64,000 nucleotides of DNA from Torreya grandis (Eukaryota > Streptophyta > Pinopsida > Cupressales > Taxaceae). The notes under the pieces were generated by a model. It worked only from the letters and a program-made list of their open reading frames with translations, did no database searches and was not told where the DNA came from. Both the position numbers and the translations under genes were made by a program. The first letter of the stretch is position 1. Each line of letters begins with the position of its first letter. Below are positions 58,291 to 64,000 of the stretch, piece by piece. The stretch is taken from NCBI GenBank assembly GCA_037957365.1, contig JARHVA010000122.1, positions 1,623,001-1,687,000 on the forward strand, given 5' to 3'.

Positions 58291-59165
58291 ATTGACACGA
58301 ATGATGATCCAAAAATATTTCAATAGGTGCATCCCTCACTACTAAGGAGTTCAAATTCATTATTGTTATCCTAAAGTAATTCATTGACATCTTTGCATGG
58401 TATTATGCAAACATGTTGGGTTTAGACCCATATTTAGTGGGACATCTATTTGTTGTGCATCCAGATGCCAAATTGATCAAACAAAAACTATAAAAAATGA
58501 ATCCACATGTTTCTATCCTGGTTAAAAAAGAATTATAAAATCTATTAGGAGTAAGTTTCATTAGACCACTTGATTACTAAGAGTCGATTTCAAACATTAT
58601 TCTAGTCAACAAGAAACCCCAAGGAATTCACTTATGTATTGATTTCAAAGATATAAATAAAGTGTGCCCTAAGGATGACTTCCCTTTGTTGAATATAAAC
58701 ATGATAGTTGAATCAATGGCATGACATAATATAGTTTTCCTCATGGATGAATTCTCAAGATATAACCAGATATAGATTGAACTTTAAGACCATCACAAAA
58801 TAATGTTCACCACTCCATGAGGGATGTTTTATTATCAAGTTATGCCATTTGGCTTGAAGAATGCTAGTTCAACTTACCAGCATGTCATGACTATCATCTT
58901 CCATGACATGATGCATGATATTGTTAAAGAATATGTCAATAACATCCTAGCTAAATCAAAGACACATGCAAGACACCCCAAAGTTCTACAAAGAATATTT
59001 GAGAGACTTTGTGAATATAAGGTCTGCCTTAATCTTAAAAAGTGCATCTTTGGTGTCACTTATGGAAAATTACTAGTATTTATTGTATCATGCAAAGGCA
59101 TCAAAGTTGATCTTATTAAGGTTAAAGCTATTATGGAAATGACTCCTCACTCTAATATAAAATAG
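58291..59165 (+). pseudogene. E4 reverse transcriptase, catalytic site lost
   Basis: VNIDTNDDPKIF starts the region. FIDIFAWYYANMLGLDPYLV, QGIHLCIDFKDINKVCPKDD, FPLLNINMIVESMA and MDEFSRYNQI are the N-terminal blocks. The open part (58824-59165) has MFYYQVMPFGLKNASSTYQH and then YVNN at 58932-58943 where YVDD is expected, so both catalytic Asp residues are Asn. LCEYKVCLNLKKCIFGVTYG follows. Several stops upstream. Confidence 0.9.
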
Positions 59166-59279
59166 ATCTATAGCCTATAGGTCAAGATCCAATCCATTCA
59201 TCAATTCATTTTATAGCTGGCAGATAGATGCCATCCTTTTACTCACCTTTTAAAGAAAGGTGTCACATTTTAGTGAGGT

Positions 59280-59570
59280 ACATGTTGTAAACAAGATTTT
59301 GCAGAGTTGAAGACATATTTGGCCAATCCACCAGTATTGACACCATCTATAGTAGTAAGCCTATTGATCCTTCACATATTAGCAACAAAACATACACTGG
59401 GGGCACTTTTGGCTCAACATGATCAATAGGGCAAGGAACATGTAGTATACTATTTGAGCTGGACACTTGTAGCTTATGAACACAATTATTCACCAATTGA
59501 AAAAGTTTGTTTAGAAATTGTGTTAACTTTATAAAAGATGTGACACTACATGTTAAATAACAAGACCATT
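59280..59570 (+). pseudogene. E4 Ty3-type RNase H, connection-like
   Basis: DFAELKTYLANPPVLTPSIV, then LLILHILATKHTLGALLAQH, EHVVYYLSWTLVAYEHNYSP and IEKVCLEIVLTL. The first catalytic Asp is absent, as is typical of Tat elements in which this domain serves as a tether. Followed, not preceded, by the aRNH. Confidence 0.8.
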
Positions 59571-59819
59571 GTTATAGCCAAGATTAATCTCGTTAAATAT
59601 CTATTATCTATGATGACTATAATAGGTTGCATAGCTAAGTGGGTAATGTTGATGAGTGAATTTTATGTTGAGTATCATAATTAAAAGGATATTAAGGGGT
59701 AAGTATTTGTAAATCAACTTGTTGAATCTACTTTACTAGATACCAAGCCCCTTATCTTTGATTTCTCATATAAGTCTCTCTTGACCCTAGAATAAGTGCC
59801 CATTAAATCCAAATAATAG

Positions 59820-60210
59820 AATTTATACTTTGACGGTTCATTCACATCTCATGGATTCAGAGCCAGTATTTTTTTCATCACCCCAAAATGGGATCCCATT
59901 CCCAAGGCATTTCACATCAGATTTCACTTCACCAACAATATGGCCAAATATGAGGCACTCATTATAGGACTCCATCTTTCCATATAATAAAGCATTCAAT
60001 AGTTAATGATATATGGGGATTCCCAGTTAATCATTAATTAGGTTACAAACCAATACCAAACTAGAGATGAGAAGCTTGTACCTTACAATACTATGGTCGA
60101 TAAACTCAAACAACATTTCAAAACTATTTAGTTTGAGTAAATACCATGTGTCAACAATCGATCAGTTGATGTAATGGCAACCATTGGATTCATGATAATA
60201 GTAGCCAACA
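59820..60210 (+). pseudogene. E4 archaeal-type RNase H (aRNH), downstream of RT
   Basis: LYFDGSFTSHGFRASIFFIT gives the first Asp (about 59835), FHFTNNMAKYEALIIGLHLS the Glu (about 59950), MIYGDSQLII the second Asp (about 60015) and NNRSVDVMATIGF the last (about 60165). All four acidic residues are present despite stops. This is the standard Tat position, between the Ty3-type RNase H and integrase, and contrasts with E2 and E3. Confidence 0.87.
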
Positions 60211-60349
60211 TGTCAAAGAGTATCAATTTCTCATTGAGAACCTTCTTCAAATTGCTCATGTACAACAAGATTCTAAGATGGTAAGTGATATTTTTGGTCC
60301 TGATCTCCCTTAGTACCAAGACTTATACAACTATCTCTAACATAAAATT

Positions 60350-61556
60350 CTTCCTACTAACTTATCACAAAACCAACTTAAAGCCTTCATCCATAATGCT
60401 TCCCACTATACCATACTTGGTAATACACTCTATCATATAAACTATGATGGAATGTTGATTTATTGTTTGACTTTAGGGGAATCTAAATTAGCACTTAAGT
60501 ACATACATGAAGGAATTTATGGGGTTCACACCATTGGTATGGTCCTTGCAATGAAACTCCTTAGGGTAGGGTATTATTGGCCAAAAATTGAGACAAATGC
60601 TTGTTAATATATAAAAAAGTGTGTTGCTTGTAAAAAACATGATAATTTGATTCATGTTCCTTCCCTACTGCTCCAACCAATCACCATGTCTTAGCCATTT
60701 TCAATGTGGGGACTTGATCTCATAGGGAAAATTAATTCCACTTCCTCTGATTGGCACAAGCATATCCTCACTACTATGGAATATTTTACTAAGTGGATAG
60801 AGGCCATTACCCTCACTTATGTAACCGACAAATAGATTTCAAAATTCATTTATTTCCACCTCATCTGTTGCTATGGCATTCCCTCCACCATTATATCTAA
60901 TAATGGCAGATCATTAAAAAATAAAGACCTCATGGTCCTCTGTTCCCAATTCCATATTGAGCATAAAAGGTCATACCCTATTTCCCTTAAGGTAATGACC
61001 AAGTTGAGGCATCAAATAAAATTATTATTAAAATTCTTAAGAAGATTGTTAATAACGATGGATGTGATTGGCACTTATAATTATTTCTAGCCTTTTGGGC
61101 TTATCATACCAGTACCCGAACACCTACAGGAGCCACACTATATTCCTTAGTGTTTGGTTCTAAGGCCACTAAAAGATTAAGTTTCCCTCTACACATTTCC
61201 TTGCATTCATTGATGATGAAGAATATAGAGTTTCTAGATTGAAAGAGCTGGAGCTCTTGGATGAGAAAAGGTTAGCTGCATTAGACCATTTGTGATCTTA
61301 TCAAAATCAGCTATGCCACAACTATAACAAATGTATTCTTCTCAGAGAGTTTGAAGTTGGTGATTTAGTGTTGAAAGAAAATCAAAAGAATACCAATGTC
61401 AAACACAAAAATAAAGGCAAGTTTGAGACCAATTGGCTAGGTCCATATATTGTTACAATAAATTATGGTTTCGAGGCATATAGGCTGGCTACACCATATG
61501 GACAAGAGCTCAAGGTGCCTATGAAAATTCTACATCTCAAATGCTTCTATGCTTAA
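60350..61556 (+). pseudogene. E4 integrase, broken
   Basis: The zinc finger reads IHEGIYGVHTIGMVLAMKLL, RVGYYWPKIE, then KKCVACKKH (60500-60640). The core has MWGLDLIGKINSTSSDWHKH (first Asp), IISNNGRSL (second Asp now Asn, about 60895) and, after a frameshift, NDQVEASNK (Glu, about 61005). The C-terminal part (61368-61553) is open: KNKGKFETNWLGPYIVTINY, then AYRLATPYGQELKVPMKI and LHLKCFYA, stop at 61554-61556. Standard end of Tat pol. Confidence 0.88.
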
Positions 61557-62256
61557 ATGATTTGGACCATTATCTATGAGAGCCCTTGTTTGGGGGCACC
61601 TATTTTGTATTCACCCATTTTCCCTTGTTTTCCTTTTCCCTGGACCATTCTTATCCTCTTACTTTCTATTACCATCATGATCTTGATTATGATCAACATG
61701 TATTGTATGTATATTTAAAGAACATTTCCAAGGGCACTCTAGATTGATCAGCATCAACAACCTCTTTATAGACAAGTGTATCAGGTTATATCGATAATAT
61801 GTTACCTGCTTGATAGTTCTTTGAGATTTCTTCTAATTATCTCCACATTATTTCCACATTGTGTGCCTTCATATTCCTATCTTATTATTGCGTGGTATTT
61901 CCCATTGTCTCAAGTTTTGCTCTTATTTAGGGTCACTACCATTGCAGCCAGTTTAGCTATTGTTTGAGCCCCTACTTGAGATGGTTCCTTATAAATTTGT
62001 GAATATTCACTTGCTTTTATTATTCTAAAAAACCCAAAAATCATTGAAAAGACCTAAAAAACCCTAAAAAATCAAAATTTTGAAAAGAAAACTTGGCTTA
62101 AAATCTCCACAAGAGATATAAAGTTGTAAAATCTTTACTTATTTTATCATCCTTATTGGTGATTCTTGGTCCTATTCTAGGTGGGAATCATTTCTCTAAT
62201 CCCAATCATTTCTACTTATCATTATCATTCCTTCATTGTATCCTCCCATTTCTAAG

Positions 62257-62340
62257 AGAACTATATTGACCTGAGGTCCACACAGACTATTTAGGCAACA
62301 TTAGGATGCATGGGGCATTTCAGGCAGCTCAACCACTCTT
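62257..62340 (+). repeat. Tat-type 3' UTR motif, copy 1 in E4
   Basis: GAGAACTATATTGACCTGAG, ACTATTTAGGCAACATTAGG and GGCAGCTCAACCACTC. The partner at 62541 is 284 bp downstream. Confidence 0.75.
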
Positions 62341-62369
62341 CATTTCTGCTTCCATTCCCATTTTCTATA

Positions 62370-62475
62370 CCACTATTTTACGCTCTCATCATTTTGTGAG
62401 CAACCATTAGCCTTACACACCATTTTGTGAGCAACTATTGGCCTTATGCTTTCTCCATTTTACAAGCCCTTCCTA
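62370..62475 (+). repeat. 35-36-bp tandem array in E4 3' UTR
   Basis: CTCTCATCATTTTGTGAGCA, ACACACCATTTTGTGAGCAA and TTTCTCCATTTTACAAGCC begin three units. The unit start is nearly identical to the minus-strand unit of the array at 20946-21100 in N. Confidence 0.8.
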
Positions 62476-62540
62476 TTATCCCTCTATACTAGCATTTATC
62501 TCTTTACTTTCCATCACTTTTCTTCTATCCCAAATCCTAG

Positions 62541-62640
62541 GAGAACTACATTTGGCCTAAGGTCCAAATAAACTATGTAGGTAACATCCATTTGCATGGG
62601 CATTTGGGGGTAGCTCTGCCACCCCTTTCTTATTCTTCTA
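62541..62640 (+). repeat. Tat-type 3' UTR motif, copy 2 in E4
   Basis: GAGAACTACATTTGGCCTAA, AAACTATGTAGGTAACATCC and GGGTAGCTCTGCCACCCC. Closely like the minus strand of 20549-20668. Confidence 0.82.
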
Positions 62641-62691
62641 CTTCCCCTTTTCTTCAGCCTAATTATTACTTCAGCTTATCCATTGTCCCCT

Positions 62692-62707
62692 GGACTTGGG
62701 GGTAGAT
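62692..62707 (+). promoter_or_regulatory. E4 polypurine tract
   Basis: GGACTTGGGGGTAGAT directly precedes TGTCGAAGCG, a plausible LTR start. Confidence 0.6.
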
Positions 62708-63477
62708 TGTCGAAGCGTAATACCTTACTAGTCGCACATGCACAATTGTTGATTACTTAATTGAGTTTTATTTTCTTGCATTATGTTTTTATGTATCACT
62801 TGTTTGTTTGTTTTTGTTTAAATGCAGCTTGTTTTACACTTAAGTCTTGATCTTTTATATCTTGGCCTTAAGTTGTCTACACTTGTATTTTAAATTGATT
62901 TTTGGTCTATCTTTTGTTTAAATGCATTATATTTTACACTTAGGTCTTGATGTTCTATATCATGATTTTAAGTTATAAATATTTGCATCTAAATTAGTCC
63001 CTATGCAATTGACTTACAATGTTAGCATATGTTCTTTATACTTATGGTGCATATTATCATTTTCAAAATTTAAAACCCAGGTGCTCAAGTCTTATATACC
63101 AATGTTGTGCTAAAAGCTTCTCTCCAAACATGATCTATTTATCTAAACACATGATCAGGAGGTCATTTTATTTCCCATAAACACATCACATGACCAAATT
63201 TGAAATAAACATGGCTATCTCTATGTTAATTAAGGACATGCATATCCTAAATAAGCATACCATCTAGTCATACCACATGATATATCCATGAGATAAACAC
63301 AAAGTGCAAAATCAACTCGCAAGAAAGATAACAAAATCATGGTAAACAAATAAACATCAACATCCATATTCTGCTCAAACAATATATATGTAACACCTTA
63401 GTAGTAAAAACAAAGAAATTAATGTCATCTATATCTCAAAATCATAGTTTTATACATCATGAGAATATATACATCTA
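62708..63477 (+). repeat. Probable E4 3' LTR, cut by a Copia-like insertion
   Basis: It starts TGTCGAAGCG after a purine tract. It does not resemble the LTR segments of units a-c, perhaps because those lack their 5' part. It contains a 100-bp tandem duplication (62814-63000). AT-rich with no gene. Confidence 0.5.
62814..63000 (+). repeat. 100-bp tandem duplication
   Basis: TTTGTTTAAATGCA is at 62814 and again at 62914, each followed by TTTTACACTTARGTCTTGAT and a matching tail. Confidence 0.82.
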
Positions 63478-63867
63478 TGTTGACAATTAGAGCAGATCAT
63501 GCAATAAATAACCAAGACATACATAGATAAATTTAATCACACAAATATAATATTTCTGCTCTCTGATTTACATTACAAATACATCTGGGACATGTTACAT
63601 ATATATAAGAATAATTTTCCTACAATATCTCTGATTTTATCTCACCTGAATCCTACAACTAAGCAAACCTAAATATGATATTTTGTTATACCAAATAACA
63701 ATATATCTCAACCATAATATAATATATTCTAACGTAACAATATTCCAATTTACTAATTACTAACCTCTTACTTATTTACTATTTACCTTCTAGTAAATAT
63801 CCACCTTTACTATTTACCATTTCGTAAATACCTAAATTTACTCAGTGTAAAAGCTAAATTCCTAACA
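63478..63867 (-). repeat. Probable Copia-like 3' LTR (minus strand)
   Basis: Minus-strand start TGTTAGGAATTTAGC at 63867 directly follows GGGAGGGAA, and the end reads CTAATTGTCAACA at 63478. The length of 390 bp suits a Copia LTR. A TATA run (ATTCTTATATATATG on the minus strand) lies near 63600. The other end of the element is outside the window. Confidence 0.52.
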
Positions 63868-64000
63868 TTCCCTCCCATAGTTTTTATATGGTGAAAAAAC
63901 ATTCACACTCTTATTTGCAGTATGCTCACCTCTTGTAGCATGCCCTATTACGCTCATGACTTTGATACAGAGAGCCTCACTGCTCCCATGGTTTTACAGT
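63868..64000 (-). other. 3' end of a Copia-like element with polypurine tract
   Basis: The minus strand reads ACTATGGGAGGGAATG into the LTR, a typical Copia tract at 63868-63880. The remaining 120 bases give no clear protein and are probably 3' untranslated region. Confidence 0.45.

Larger units (their letters stand above)
61557..62707 (+). other. E4 3' untranslated region
   Basis: No gene. Contains motif copy 1 (62257-62340), a 35-36-bp array (62370-62475), motif copy 2 (62541-62640) and a purine tract (GGGGGTAGA, 62698-62706) before TGTCGAAG. The same parts occur in the same order in N on the minus strand. Confidence 0.75.

Noticed and set aside
62708..63477. Treating this as the partner of the LTR segments in units a-c
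   Set aside because: No similarity to 43277-44477 was visible, so it is listed only as a probable LTR start; a deletion of the 5' part in the units could explain this but is unproven.
1..64000. tRNA or rRNA genes
   Set aside because: No cloverleaf-forming A/B-box sequence or rRNA-like stretch was recognised; tRNA resemblance is limited to primer-binding sites.

Overview
This is nuclear DNA from a land plant, probably one with a large, repeat-swollen genome. It is AT-rich, has no convincing host gene, and is almost entirely nested LTR retrotransposons. Species or clade cannot be fixed from the sequence. Aspartic protease, two RNase H types, reverse transcriptase (RT) and integrase (IN) domains of Ty3/Gypsy type are readable, but all carry stops and frameshifts, so every coding region is listed as a pseudogene. 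Domain edges are approximate, read by eye.

Layout. (1) E1, 136-6740, minus strand: a complete 6.6-kb element with 2.1-kb LTRs and a perfect 5-bp target duplication (CATAA). It has no gag-pol and instead carries a decayed ORF for an acidic coiled-coil protein. It lies inside the LTR of (2) E2, from before position 1 to 17766, minus strand, a gag-pol element of the same LTR family and so a plausible autonomous partner for E1. E2 in turn lies in the LTR of (3) N, 17767-38740, minus strand, a large element with no pol, an unrecognised 2.1-kb ORF, and the 3' noncoding module of Tat-like elements. N's other LTR is split by (4) E3, 27178-38033, minus strand, a second gag-pol element. (5) From 39345 to about 56000, plus strand, a block of truncated LTR, leader and gag is present three times in tandem. 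Only the third copy runs on into pol (E4, to 61556), then a 3' UTR and what looks like a 3' LTR. (6) Copia-like remnants interrupt gag copy b (48137-49515) and the right-hand end of the window (63478 onward).

How the parts relate. E2 and E3 place an archaeal-type RNase H (aRNH) upstream of RT, whereas E4 has it downstream of RT and the original Ty3-type RNase H. All three Ty3-type RNase H domains have lost the first catalytic aspartate. E1 looks like a parasite of E2-type elements (shared LTR, primer-binding site, 3' end). N looks like a parasite of E4-type elements (shared 3' UTR module and primer-binding site). The gag-only units are a third non-autonomous form. LTRs of E2 and E3 share near-perfect 50-bp palindromes centred on GAATTC, and LTRs of E1 and E3 share 22-23-bp tandem arrays.
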